Counted from the first letter of the stretch, positions 30,436-38,737 are shown. The stretch: DNA of 56,643 nucleotides from Ferranicluibacter rubi (GCF_011603255.1 NZ_JAANCM010000020.1:1-56643), one strand, 5' to 3'. The notes: generated from the sequence alone by a model not told the origin. A program made the numbers and translations.

Positions 30436-30711
30436 GGTCTCCGGTCTCTTGCATGCATCGGGTTCGGCGCTAACCTAGCGCAGAAACCTGCGAACCGAAA
30501 CCGTTCGTGCGCGATGATCGGTCCCGATCGTGCCGGAGAGGTGATGCGGAATGAGGGGTGCTGGAGACGTCCGAGAAGCGGAATCGCTGCGATGCAGCAT
30601 TCAACCTGAACGGCACATGAACCGACCTCTCAGCTAGAATTCAGTTTGCCTGTGCGAAAAGACGGTCATCGAACCAACACCAACCCAATTGCTTCGAACG
30701 GATCGACTGTC

Positions 30712-30885
30712 ATGGATATTCTTGCCCGCCGCCTCACCATCATCAGCGCTCTCATGGTCGTCTTCGCCATGAGCCTGGCCGCAGCCGTCAGCGCCGACAC
30801 CGAGCGCCGCCGTCAGCACGATTACACCACGACCCTCGCGGACTGCACCGCCCACACCGCCCAGTTCTGCCAGGCCAAGCTCTGA
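30712..30885 (+). CDS. Small exported hypothetical protein, 57 residues
   Basis: A short frame begins MDILARRLTIISALMVVFAM and has a good signal peptide with likely cleavage near AAAVSA. The mature part is only about 30 residues, basic and His-rich, with two cysteines (ADCTAHTAQFC). No domain is recognised. No clear ribosome-binding site precedes the ATG. It stands alone between a glutathione transferase gene and a YnfA-type gene. The signal peptide is the main support. Confidence 0.5.
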   Translation: MDILARRLTIISALMVVFAMSLAAAVSADTERRRQHDYTTTLADCTAHTAQFCQAKL

Positions 30886-31037
30886 GGCTTGTTGATGTGA
30901 GAGCGCTCGATCCGGCGCGACGATGAGACGGGACCCGCCACAGGTTGGCGGGTTACACGGTAGACGCACCGTCCAGACGGGTGCCTTCATGCGCAAATCG
31001 GCTTGTGTCCGCTCCCGCATTCCGGTCATCTAGCGGA

Positions 31038-31376
31038 ATGTTCGCGCTCCCTTTCTCCACCATCCTCCTCTATGCGCTTGCGGCTCTGTTCGAGATCGCA
31101 GGCTGTTTCAGCCTCTGGGCGTGGATGCGTCTCGGGCGGTCTGCGCTCTGGCTCATTCCCGGCATTGCCAGTCTGGTCGCCTTTGCCTGGCTTCTGACGT
31201 TCAGCCCGCAGCCGGCGGCGGGGCGCAGTTTTGCGGCCTATGGCGGTATCTATATCGCGGCGTCGGTCCTGTGGATGTGGCTGGCGGAAGGCGTTCGCCC
31301 GGATCGCTTCGATCTCGCGGGCGTGCTGCTAGCGCTTGCCGGTACGCTCGTCATCATCGCGCCTGCGCGCGGATAG
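31038..31376 (+). CDS. YnfA/UPF0060-type small membrane protein
   Basis: The 112-residue protein has four hydrophobic helices and the family features [18 protein letters not shown] at the N-terminus and [17 protein letters not shown] in the middle, followed by [19 protein letters not shown]0060 proteins resemble small-multidrug-resistance transporters, but their substrate is not settled. It is an inner-membrane protein. The ATG at 31038 begins exactly where the family starts. The gene is followed by two palindromic repeats and then amn. Confidence 0.9.
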   Translation: MFALPFSTILLYALAALFEIAGCFSLWAWMRLGRSALWLIPGIASLVAFAWLLTFSPQPAAGRSFAAYGGIYIAASVLWMWLAEGVRPDRFDLAGVLLALAGTLVIIAPARG

Positions 31377-31402
31377 CTGCATATGGGCCAATCAATTGCG
31401 CC

Positions 31403-31450
31403 AGAGCATTTCCAGCCGAAGCGAAATCGCTTCGGCGTCGGACAATGCGG
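31403..31450. repeat. Rhizobial palindromic intergenic repeat, copy B
   Basis: It opens AGAGCATTTCC, has a perfect internal dyad CCGAAGCG-AAAT-CGCTTCGG, and ends ACAATGCGGC. It aligns with copy A at 11501-11549, and several stem differences keep pairing. It is a member of a dispersed REP-like family. Confidence 0.65.
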
Positions 31451-31465
31451 CAAAAACAGGAGAAT

Positions 31466-31505
31466 AGAGCATTTCCGGTGAACCCGTGTTCACCGGAAAT
31501 GCTCT
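31466..31505. repeat. Perfect 18-bp inverted repeat
   Basis: AGAGCATTTCCGGTGAAC faces its exact complement across the 4-base loop CCGT. It starts with the same AGAGCATTTCC word as copies A and B, so it may be a shortened family member. It can also serve as a transcript end for the YnfA-type gene. Confidence 0.75.
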
Positions 31506-31526
31506 AGTTCGTCTTCAACTTGTCGT

Positions 31527-31554
31527 TTGCTTGTCAATTGCGGCGTCCTATAAT
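31527..31554 (+). promoter_or_regulatory. Promoter abutting the amn start codon
   Basis: A consensus TATAAT lies at 31549-31554, with TTGCTT at 31527-31532 as a weak -35 (16-base spacer). Transcription would start about at the A of the amn ATG (31560), which has no ribosome-binding site, so the mRNA would be leaderless. Confidence 0.5.
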
Positions 31555-31559
31555 GCCGC

Positions 31560-33059
31560 ATGAGCGCACGAATCTCTTCCATCCAAGCCCTTCCCACCGC
31601 AATGCCGGAGGCCTTCGAGCCGCAGACATTCGATGATCCGGTCAAGGCCGTCGATGCGCTGACGGCGCTCTACGAGCGCAACACGAATTTCCTCGTGGAT
31701 GGCTTCACGGCGCTCGGTAAGGGTGTTGCCGCGAGCCGGTTTCGCGCCTGCTATCCGCAGGTCAGCATGGAAACCTCCAGCTTCGGCCATGTCGATTCGC
31801 GCCTGTCATACGGCCATGTCACGGCGCCGGGCGTCTACACGACCACGGTCACGCGCCCGAAACTCTTTCGCCACTATCTGAAGGAACAGCTCGGCCTGTT
31901 GATCCGCAACCACGGCACCGGCATCACCGTGTCGGAATCCTCGACGCCCATTCCGCTGCATTTCGCCTTCGGCGAAGGCGCGCATGTCGAGGCATCGCTG
32001 GCCGAAAACATCGATGTGCCCCTGCGCGACCTGTTCGACACGCCCGACCTTTCGACCACCGACGACGAGATCGCCAACGGCGCCTACGAGCCCGGCCCCG
32101 GCGAGCCGTTTCCGCTGGCCCCGTTCACGGCGCAGCGCATCGATTACTCGCTCGCGCGCCTCAGCCACTACACCGCGACCAGTGCGGCGCATTTCCAGAA
32201 TTTCGTGCTCTTCACCAATTACCAGTTCTATATCGACGAGTTCTGCGTCTGGGCGCGCAAGCAGATGGCGGAAGGCGGCAATGGCTATACGGCTTTCGTC
32301 GAGCCGGGAAACATCGTGACGCAAGCCGGCTCCGATGAGCCGGATAGCGACCTGACGCTCGCCCGCCTGCCGCAGATGCCGGCCTATCACCTGAAGAAGA
32401 AGGGCCATGGCGGCATCACCGTCGTCAATATTGGCGTCGGTCCCTCCAATGCGAAGACGATCACCGACCACATCGCCGTGCTGCGTCCGCATGCCTGGCT
32501 GATGCTCGGCCACTGCGCCGGCCTGCGCAACAGCCAGGCGCTGGGCGATTATGTCCTGGCGCATGCATATGTCCGCGAGGACCACGTGCTGGATGACGAT
32601 CTGCCGGTCTGGGTGCCGATCCCGGCACTCGCCGAAGTGCAAATGGCGCTGCAGGAGGCCGTTGCGGAAACCACGGGGTATGAGGGCTACGACCTGAAGC
32701 GCATCATGCGCACCGGCACGGTCGCCACCATCGACAACCGCAACTGGGAGCTTCGCGACCAGCGCGGCCCGGTCAAGCGGCTCTCGCAATCCCGCGCCAT
32801 CGCGCTCGACATGGAATCCGCCACCATCGCCGCCAACGGCTTCCGCTTCCGCGTGCCCTATGGAACGCTGCTCTGCGTCTCCGACAAGCCACTGCACGGC
32901 GAGCTCAAACTGCCGGGCATGGCCACAGCGTTCTACAAGAATCAGGTTAGCCAGCACCTGCAGATCGGTATTCGCGCGCTGGAGAAGCTGGCGGCCATGC
33001 CGCCGGAAAAGTTGCATTCCCGCAAGCTGCGCAGCTTCTTCGAAACGGCCTTCCAGTAG
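31560..33059 (+). CDS. amn: AMP nucleosidase
   Basis: The 499-residue cytosolic enzyme splits AMP into adenine and ribose 5-phosphate, buffering adenylate levels. It has the N-terminal AMP-nucleosidase domain (about 20-180) and a C-terminal nucleoside-phosphorylase fold (about 250-490). Visible parts include VVNIGVGPSNAKTITDHIAVLRP and LMLGHCAGLRNSQALGDYVLAHAY. The catalytic-domain end has ALDMESATIAANGFRFRVPYGTLLCVSDKPL. Length and order match E. coli Amn (484 residues). The ATG at 31560 has a TATAAT six bases upstream and no ribosome-binding site. A second ATG at 31602 also lacks one. Confidence 0.93.
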   Translation: MSARISSIQALPTAMPEAFEPQTFDDPVKAVDALTALYERNTNFLVDGFTALGKGVAASRFRACYPQVSMETSSFGHVDSRLSYGHVTAPGVYTTTVTRPKLFRHYLKEQLGLLIRNHGTGITVSESSTPIPLHFAFGEGAHVEASLAENIDVPLRDLFDTPDLSTTDDEIANGAYEPGPGEPFPLAPFTAQRIDYSLARLSHYTATSAAHFQNFVLFTNYQFYIDEFCVWARKQMAEGGNGYTAFVEPGNIVTQAGSDEPDSDLTLARLPQMPAYHLKKKGHGGITVVNIGVGPSNAKTITDHIAVLRPHAWLMLGHCAGLRNSQALGDYVLAHAYVREDHVLDDDLPVWVPIPALAEVQMALQEAVAETTGYEGYDLKRIMRTGTVATIDNRNWELRDQRGPVKRLSQSRAIALDMESATIAANGFRFRVPYGTLLCVSDKPLHGELKLPGMATAFYKNQVSQHLQIGIRALEKLAAMPPEKLHSRKLRSFFETAFQ

Positions 33060-33100
33060 CGCGGTAAGGCTGTGCCGGTCGGCGTTGGGTGTACCCCTCG

Positions 33101-34051
33101 CTAGGCCGTCATGCCGGGTGCCGGCGCCACGGCGGCGGCCTGAGGCGCCACCGGACTGCCGACCAGCAGCTTCAGCTCGCCGGCGTGGATCTTGATCTCC
33201 ACATCGCCGCGAAGCCGCAGCAGTTCGCCGTCGATGACGCAATTGATCTTGTGCTTGCGGGCATCCGGAAAATAGAGCTCGACCTGCTTGACGCTCATCT
33301 CGGTGATCAGCGTGCTCTCGCGAAACTTGCCGCGCAGGATGTCGAACACGAGGCGTCCAACGCCCGGCGGGGTGAGGGGCGGGGCGGTATAGAAGCCAAG
33401 GTGACCGCCGGTCAGGTCGTCCGCATACATCAGCGAATTGGCGCCGAAATGATTGTTGGAGACGGACAGGGCCGAGACCTTCCGACGCTCCGTCACGCCA
33501 TCCGCGCGAAACTCGATCTTGAACTGCGGCGGGTTGAAGACCACGCCGATCGCTGCGCGGGTGCTGGCGGAAATCTTGCCGAGGCGTGAGGCGAAGCTGT
33601 AGGATTCTCTGTAGCGCACCATGCGCGCATGCAGGCCCATGGAGAACTGGTGCACGAAGGCGCGGCCATTGGCACTGCCGATGTCGCCGTCGATCACCTC
33701 GCCATTGGCCAGCACGTCGAGAACCTTCCAGATATCGAGCGGCAGCTTCAGCGAGCGCGCAAACAGGTTCATGGTTCCCGCGGGCACGACGCCGAGCGGC
33801 AGCCCGCTTTTCCACGCAACGCCGGCCGCAGCCGAAATCGTCCCGTCGCCGCCCCCGGCGATCATCGCATCCAGATCGTCCCGGTTCGCCGCCCTTTTCA
33901 GTTCGGCTTCCATATCGCTGCCCGACACCACGGCGATCTCGATCTCGTGGCCGGCCGACCGGAACGCCTCGTCCATCGCCTTGGTGTAAAGGCCCATGTC
34001 GGTGGTGCGAAAGGTGCCGCCGTCGCTATTCAGTATGGCTTTGAGCTTCAT
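33101..34051 (-). CDS. Diacylglycerol/lipid kinase family protein
   Basis: The 316-residue protein belongs to the DagK/YegS/sphingosine kinase family, which phosphorylate lipid hydroxyl groups with ATP. The nucleotide-binding motif GGGDGTI is at residues 66-72, followed by VVPAGTMNLFARSL, the family variant of PxGTxNxxAR. A beta-sandwich C-terminal domain ends with CVIDGELLRL, the family IDGE signature. It is probably peripheral at the inner membrane. The start MKLKAILNSDGG at 34051 is chosen because the fold begins there. The lipid substrate is not known. It is convergent with amn. Confidence 0.87.
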   Translation of the reverse strand: MKLKAILNSDGGTFRTTDMGLYTKAMDEAFRSAGHEIEIAVVSGSDMEAELKRAANRDDLDAMIAGGGDGTISAAAGVAWKSGLPLGVVPAGTMNLFARSLKLPLDIWKVLDVLANGEVIDGDIGSANGRAFVHQFSMGLHARMVRYRESYSFASRLGKISASTRAAIGVVFNPPQFKIEFRADGVTERRKVSALSVSNNHFGANSLMYADDLTGGHLGFYTAPPLTPPGVGRLVFDILRGKFRESTLITEMSVKQVELYFPDARKHKINCVIDGELLRLRGDVEIKIHAGELKLLVGSPVAPQAAAVAPAPGMTA

Positions 34052-34212
34052 GCGGATCCCGGCTTTGTCTGAGCACAAGGCTGGGCGAAACCGGGAAAAC
34101 CCCGGCCTGTCCCTCTTGCCGGATCGTATATGCGGCGTCCGTCACCGGGTTCAAGATGATGGCAGGCGGACGAGCCCTGCTTATTTCGCATCCGCGCATA
34201 AAGGCCGAATGC

Positions 34213-34836
34213 TCAGGCCGAGGCCTGCAGCACCACGACCTGGCCGCCAGCCTTCACACGCCCGTAAAGATCGACCACATCGTGATTGAGCATGCGCACG
34301 CACCCGCTCGACATCGCGTGGCCGATCGACCGCGGCTGGTTCGTGCCGTGAATGCGGAACATCGTGTCGTTGCCGTTGCGATAGAGATAGATCGCGCGGG
34401 CCCCGAGCGGATTGTTGGGGCCGCCCGGCAAGCCGCCGGCATATTTCAGGTTCCGGCCCGGATCGCGCCGGATCATGTTGGGCGTCGGCGTCCAGCTCGG
34501 CCATTCCGCCTTGCGGCCGATATAGGCATTGCCAGCCAGCGCATAGCCTTCGCGGCCGACGCCAATGCCGTAGCGCATGGCACGGCCGTTATCGAGAACG
34601 TAGTAGAGTCGCCGCGCCGGCGTATCGACCACGATGGTGCCCGGTGCGGTGGCCGAGACATAAGCGACCTCCTGCCGGCGCAGTTCCGGCTCGATCTGGT
34701 CCAGCGGCACGGCGGGCAGGGGGAATCGCTCGTCTGGTAGGGCCGCATAGTTCAGCCGGGCGAGGGACCCGGTATCGGCACAGCCGGCGAGAAGAGCGGA
34801 AAAGCCGAGCAGCAGGCCGCGGCGGGAGATGGACAT
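34213..34836 (-). CDS. L,D-transpeptidase (ErfK/YbiS family), lipoprotein-like
   Basis: The 207-residue envelope enzyme forms peptidoglycan cross-links of the 3-3 type or anchors proteins to the wall. It has a twin-arginine-like N-terminus (MSISRRGLLLGFSALLAGC) with a lipobox LLAGC at Cys19. The YkuD catalytic motif is complete: His163 in RIHGTN, then His173 and the nucleophile Cys179 in HAMSSGCVRM. GAGG precedes the ATG at 34836. A CtrA-like site lies 49 bases upstream, which could tie expression to the cell cycle, fitting polar growth in Rhizobiales that relies on L,D-transpeptidases. Confidence 0.92.
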   Translation of the reverse strand: MSISRRGLLLGFSALLAGCADTGSLARLNYAALPDERFPLPAVPLDQIEPELRRQEVAYVSATAPGTIVVDTPARRLYYVLDNGRAMRYGIGVGREGYALAGNAYIGRKAEWPSWTPTPNMIRRDPGRNLKYAGGLPGGPNNPLGARAIYLYRNGNDTMFRIHGTNQPRSIGHAMSSGCVRMLNHDVVDLYGRVKAGGQVVVLQASA

Positions 34837-34885
34837 GGACTGGCCTCGATTGTGGTGATTCTGTGGAGACCAAAATGCGGAGTTT

Positions 34886-34904
34886 ATGGTTAACAGCCGG
34901 TAAA
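34886..34904 (-). promoter_or_regulatory. CtrA-like site upstream of the L,D-transpeptidase gene
   Basis: On the minus strand the sequence reads TTTA, seven bases, TTAACCAT. The last part is a perfect TTAACCAT half and the full site differs from TTAA-N7-TTAACCAT at one base. It lies 49-68 bases before the L,D-transpeptidase ATG at 34836. Confidence 0.55.
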
Positions 34905-35089
34905 CACGCGCCACCGGGCGTTGTCATCGCGGCATGCCTTGGCGAAACGTGACGGCGTGTCATTCTTTGTGACATCCCGGTCACAGGCGGGAGCGGATCG
35001 TTTCAGCCTCTCGCGCGTTATGAACGGCCAAACGCATTTCCGCCCTAACTCGGGTCGATGTCCGTATCTCGTTCTGACAGGAGAAAATC

Positions 35090-35611
35090 ATGAACAAATC
35101 CCTCGCCAGCATCGTCTGCGCTGCAGCCATCGCTTCCGGCACCCTGCCGGTCGTGGCCGCCGACCTCGCCCCTGCACAATCCTATTCCGATTCCGGCGCC
35201 CGCAACGGCGTGAAGATCGGTTACCTCGATTGCACCATCGCCGGTGGTGCCGGTTACATTCTCGGCTCGTCCAAGGAGGTCAATTGCGCCTTCAAGTCGA
35301 CCATCGACGGCGAGCCTGTCGACGACTACTCCGGTGCCATGCGCAAGCTGGGCGTCGATCTCGGCTTCACCACGGAAGGTCGCCTGATCTGGGCCGTTCT
35401 CGCGCCGACAGCCGGTTACCACCATGGTTCGCTGGCCGGCCTTTACCAGGGCGCATCGGCTGAAGCTACGGTCGGCCTTGGCGTCGGTGCCAACGTCCTC
35501 GCTGGCGGTACGTCGGGCTCGATCCATCTGCAGCTCCTGAGCCTTCAGGGTCAGGTCGGCCTGAACATCGCAGCCGCAGGCACATCGATGACGCTGACCT
35601 CGGTCAACTGA
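35090..35611 (+). CDS. DUF992-family exported protein
   Basis: The 173-residue protein has a signal peptide (about residues 1-24, ending in VVAA) and a Gly-rich beta mature domain typical of DUF992: GVKIGYLDCTIAGGAGYILGSSK, VNCAFKS and a late GLGVGANVLAGGTSGSI block. Two cysteines may form a disulfide. The family is widespread in rhizobia and has no assigned role; location is periplasmic or outer-membrane associated. The ATG at 35090 has GGAG upstream. A strong terminator follows at 35632, so it is a single-gene transcript. Confidence 0.88.
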   Translation: MNKSLASIVCAAAIASGTLPVVAADLAPAQSYSDSGARNGVKIGYLDCTIAGGAGYILGSSKEVNCAFKSTIDGEPVDDYSGAMRKLGVDLGFTTEGRLIWAVLAPTAGYHHGSLAGLYQGASAEATVGLGVGANVLAGGTSGSIHLQLLSLQGQVGLNIAAAGTSMTLTSVN

Positions 35612-35631
35612 TTACCGACAACGTCGAATAG

Positions 35632-35666
35632 AAAAGAGCGCGTGGCCTCAGGCCGCGCGCTCTTTT
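35632..35666 (+). terminator. Intrinsic terminator of the DUF992 gene
   Basis: AAAAGAGCGCGTGGCC faces GGCCGCGCGCTCTTTT across a 3-base loop with one G-T wobble. A-rich and T-rich ends also allow it to end the convergent aminotransferase transcript. Confidence 0.88.
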
Positions 35667-35694
35667 CGTTTCCGGTGACCAATGATGTGTCGCC

Positions 35695-36819
35695 TCAGGC
35701 CTTGGAAAGCCGGTCGAGGACACGCGGCAGAGCGCCCGCAAAAGCGTCCATTTCCGCCTCGGGTCCGGCACTCACCCGGATGCAGCGGTTGAGGGGTGCC
35801 GCACCCGGCATACGGATGAACACACCGGCCTCATCCATCAGCCCATCCACAATGGCACGCGCGAAGGCTGCATCCCGACCGCAGTCGATGGTCACGAAAT
35901 TCGTGGCCGACGGCAGAGCCTTCAGGCCCGCTCGGCTGGCAATGTCCGCGATCGTTGCGCGGGAGGCGGCAATGCGCGCGATGACGGTCTGCAGATAGGC
36001 CTGATCGTTCAACGCTGCTTCAGCCGCTGCCGTGCCGATCCGGTTCATCCCGAAATGGTTGCGGATCTTGTCGAAGGCGGCCGCCGTTCCCGGCGTGGAG
36101 ATTGCATAGCCGACCCGCGCCCCGGCAAGGCCGTACGCCTTCGAGAAGGTCCGCGTCCGGATAATGTTCGGCCGATCAATGAGGGCGGCGAGGTCCGGCA
36201 GCGTGCCCGCCGGCGCCGTTTCGCCATAGGCCTCGTCCAGCACCAGCAACGTCGTTTCCGGCAAAGCCAGTGCAAACTGCACGATGCTCCCGGCATCCCA
36301 CCAGCTGCCCATGGGATTATCGGGATTGGCGAGGTAGACGAGCGGCGCATCCTCGCGCCGGACGGCTTCCAGCAGGCCTTCGAGATTTTCCCGGTCGTTG
36401 CCATCGTAGGGCATGGTCACCAGCCGGCCCCCGTGGCCTGCAACGTGGAAATTGAACGTGGGATAACCGCCGAGCGACGTCACCACTGGCATGCCGGGCT
36501 CGATGACCAGCCGCACGATCTGGCCGAGCAGCCCATCGATCCCTTCGCCGATCGCCAGATTGTCCGGCCGCACACCGAGATGATCGGCAAGCGCCTGCTT
36601 CAGATCGAAATTTTCGGGATCGTTATATTTCCAGACACTGGTGAGGGCCGCCGTCATGGCCTCGATCACGCTCGGCGCCGGCCCGAAGCCGCTTTCATTC
36701 GCCCCGATCCGCGCCGTCAATCGCGCATGCCGCTGGCGCTCGATGGCTTCCGGCCCGACGAAGGGCACGGTCGCGGGAAGGGAACGAGCAAGGGGCGTAA
36801 AACGGGCAAAGGCTGACAT
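35695..36819 (-). CDS. HisC-like class I/II PLP aminotransferase
   Basis: The 374-residue cytosolic enzyme is of the histidinol-phosphate / aromatic aminotransferase type. It has the PLP-binding Lys227 in RTFSKAYGLAGARVGY and a preceding LLVLDEAYGE (Asp-x-x-Tyr) that contacts the cofactor. The N-terminal NESGFGPAP is the family's NEN/NES substrate loop. The C-terminal Arg is in CIRVSAGP. It stands apart from other histidine genes, so it may be a paralogue with another amino acid substrate. The ATG at 36819 fits the family start better than the in-frame ATG at 36837. No strong ribosome-binding site is seen for either. Confidence 0.82.
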   Translation of the reverse strand: MSAFARFTPLARSLPATVPFVGPEAIERQRHARLTARIGANESGFGPAPSVIEAMTAALTSVWKYNDPENFDLKQALADHLGVRPDNLAIGEGIDGLLGQIVRLVIEPGMPVVTSLGGYPTFNFHVAGHGGRLVTMPYDGNDRENLEGLLEAVRREDAPLVYLANPDNPMGSWWDAGSIVQFALALPETTLLVLDEAYGETAPAGTLPDLAALIDRPNIIRTRTFSKAYGLAGARVGYAISTPGTAAAFDKIRNHFGMNRIGTAAAEAALNDQAYLQTVIARIAASRATIADIASRAGLKALPSATNFVTIDCGRDAAFARAIVDGLMDEAGVFIRMPGAAPLNRCIRVSAGPEAEMDAFAGALPRVLDRLSKA

Positions 36820-36936
36820 GATGGGTCCGATGATCATGAAGATCAGCCACCCTAGCAGAAACCACAGCGCCGGAAACGGTCCGCCGCCGTGATCAACCGC
36901 TAATCACGCATCTCCTTATCCGCAATCGGACCAGGA

Positions 36937-37350
36937 TCAAGCGGCAGCATCACCCAGCCAACGCACAGCCATAAGACCACACGCAGCGCCGAGCGCGGTG
37001 AGGAAGGTGCCCCAGATCATGTCCACCACGCTCAGCATCGCGGGCCAGTTTCTCAAGGTCGAGAGGTTGGTGATATCGTAAGTGCCATAGGCTGCGAGAC
37101 CCAGCACGGCGCCATAGCCGATGGTGGTCATCATCGATCCCGCGCGCAGGCCCGGGAGAACGGCGAGAATGACGATGGCGGCGGCGAAGAACAGGTAGAA
37201 AACGGCAGCGACGGTCAGATTCGGCTGCGGCGACATCAAGTCGCCGAGCTGGTCGCGATAGAATGTTCGCGCCACCAGACCCAGCCACACGGCATCGACG
37301 ACGAGGAAGGAGAGAAGGGTACCGGCATAGGCAATCAGATAGGTCTTCAT
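36937..37350 (-). CDS. DUF2177-family membrane protein
   Basis: The 137-residue inner-membrane protein has four hydrophobic helices (about residues 4-26, 45-66, 74-90 and 105-130). The family signatures DAVWLGLVARTFYRDQLGDLM and YGTYDITNLSTLRNWP are clear. The function of DUF2177 proteins is not established. AGGAG lies seven bases before the ATG at 37350, which decides the start over the longer upstream frame. It is a single gene. Confidence 0.88.
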   Translation of the reverse strand: MKTYLIAYAGTLLSFLVVDAVWLGLVARTFYRDQLGDLMSPQPNLTVAAVFYLFFAAAIVILAVLPGLRAGSMMTTIGYGAVLGLAAYGTYDITNLSTLRNWPAMLSVVDMIWGTFLTALGAACGLMAVRWLGDAAA

Positions 37351-37458
37351 CGTCGCGCTCCTGTTTCGCACGTCTACGAAGGCCGGGCAGCACCGGATTA
37401 CCGAATGCTGCGTCATTGATGGGGCACCAAGGTGGGAATGTGGCCGGTGAGTCGTGTT

Positions 37459-37824
37459 TTAGCGGTTGGCGATGCTGTTCTGCGCGAAATCCATGCGGAT
37501 GAGCTGCCGAATGACGTCTTGCGACAGCTGCATGTTGAAGCGAACGCCGAGTTCCGAGCCTGCCCGGTGAACGACGGTGCTGCCGATCTCTTCGGGAAAG
37601 CCGACGATCTCCACGAAGAAATGCTGGGGCAAGGATACGGCGGGATTGAAGTCGATCATCGCGCCGCCAATCGAGATATGGCGCAGCAGGCCGTTATATT
37701 TCGTCTTTGGCTTCAGATGCTGGCCGACGACGAGGATGCGGCACGGCCGTTCGACGAAAAAGTGCTTGTAGGTTGCACTCGTCTGCCCCGGACGGGCCTC
37801 CGCCCTGTGCATGATCATGGACAT
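37459..37824 (-). CDS. PilZ-domain protein
   Basis: The 121-residue protein is a single PilZ domain, a fold that binds cyclic di-GMP and controls motility, exopolysaccharide or attachment. The N-terminal arginine-containing loop is VERPCRILV, the second motif is HISIGGAMIDF (the family D/N-x-S-x-x-G pattern), and the barrel ends with GVRFNMQL. The usual RxxxR pattern is only partly kept, so c-di-GMP binding is likely but not certain. GGAG lies seven bases before the ATG at 37824. It is monocistronic. Partner genes are not in the window. Confidence 0.75.
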   Translation of the reverse strand: MSMIMHRAEARPGQTSATYKHFFVERPCRILVVGQHLKPKTKYNGLLRHISIGGAMIDFNPAVSLPQHFFVEIVGFPEEIGSTVVHRAGSELGVRFNMQLSQDVIRQLIRMDFAQNSIANR

Positions 37825-38052
37825 GGGATTGCTCCGGAAAAGGGGTCGCTCGGTCGCTGGTTCCGCCAAGCCTTAGGCCATGAAGCTTGTTTCGAGCTTG
37901 CTTTTTGGTTGCGGGAACGCGCGCTTTCGAAGCGGTCATTTGCCCCAGCGATTCCGTCAGGGCCGCTTCGTTCCGTCTTCAATGAGATACTGATATGTAA
38001 GTTGGAGGTTCCATTATTCGGGTTTCTCCGTTAGAAAAATTCGCAGGAGGAG

Positions 38053-38100
38053 ATGTTTTCAACAGGGGCACGGTGCTTTCCGGCGCTGTCCTTCAGGTAG
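38053..38100 (+). CDS. Short leader ORF, 15 residues
   Basis: A 15-codon frame (MFSTGARCFPALSFR) starts at ATG 38053 right behind AGGAGGAG, a near-perfect ribosome-binding site. It ends at TAG 38098-38100, five bases before the next gene's ATG. The position suggests a translated leader that couples or regulates initiation of the downstream gene. It could instead be chance. Confidence 0.4.
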   Translation: MFSTGARCFPALSFR

Positions 38101-38105
38101 GACCG

Positions 38106-38459
38106 ATGAAAAAATTTCTCTTTAAGAACGAAGTGACCTCGGGCGACAAGCTTTCGACGGGCGACCTGCAGAATTTGCTGAACGGCTTTCTCCTTTTTAA
38201 CGAGGCCGACTATATCCGCGCCAATCCCGACGTCCGCCAGGCCGTCCAGAGAGGCGACTTCCCTTCAGGATTTTCGCATTTCCAGGAACGAGGCAACATG
38301 GAACGCCGCTTTCCCGGCTTCAACGGCTTCAAGTGGGACGATTACGTCAAGGCCAATGCCGACCTCGCGCATTTTCGCGAAGATCCCTCTCCGGAGGCAC
38401 GCGCCAAGGCGCACTTCAAGGAAAGCGGATACGCCGAAGGTCGCCGGCTCGAGCCCTGA
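38106..38459 (+). CDS. Small two-repeat protein (NPDV/HF-x3-G repeats), hypothetical
   Basis: The 117-residue protein has two copies of a motif. Copy one is DYIRANPDVRQAVQRG...HFQERGNMERR (about 37-70) and copy two is DYVKANADLAHFR...HFKESGYAEGRR (about 80-115). The same Y-x3-NPDV...HF-x3-G-x2-EGR pattern occurs as a repeat in many bacterial proteins, often secreted or surface-related ones. No signal peptide is seen. An AGG-AGGA ribosome-binding site overlaps the end of the leader ORF at 38053-38100. A GTG at 38073 could extend it by 11 residues. Function unknown. Confidence 0.65.
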   Translation: MKKFLFKNEVTSGDKLSTGDLQNLLNGFLLFNEADYIRANPDVRQAVQRGDFPSGFSHFQERGNMERRFPGFNGFKWDDYVKANADLAHFREDPSPEARAKAHFKESGYAEGRRLEP

Positions 38460-38647
38460 CAGGCATTTTGCGCCGCTCCGAGGAGAGGCGTAACCGGCAC
38501 AGGCCGCAATGACGAGAGCTGCGCGCCCGCGCGTCTCTCACTCGTCCTCAAACCATCTCATCTTTACCGCCGATCAGCGATATCATTGTAGGAAAGACCA
38601 AATAGCCCTTGATCCCCACGAGGATTGATCCTATCAGGGGCCTCGAC

Positions 38648-38737
38648 GGAGAGGTGGCCGAGTGGTCGAAGGCGCTCCCCTGCTAAGGGAGTATACCCGG
38701 AAGGGTATCGTGGGTTCGAATCCCATCTTCTCCGCCA
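38648..38737 (+). tRNA. tRNA-Ser (anticodon GCU)
   Basis: A complete 90-base class II tRNA. Acceptor GGAGAGG pairs with CTTCTCC (one G-T), the anticodon stem CTCCC/GGGAG holds loop CTGCTAA with anticodon GCT at 38682-38684, there is a long variable arm (TACCCGGAAGGGTA) and a T-arm with GTTCGAATC. CCA is encoded at 38735-38737. It reads serine codons AGC and AGU. Confidence 0.97.

Noticed and set aside
38648-38737. Attachment site for the recombinase at the tRNA-Ser gene
   Set aside because: The recombinase is about 11 kb away and no duplicated tRNA 3' end was found near it.
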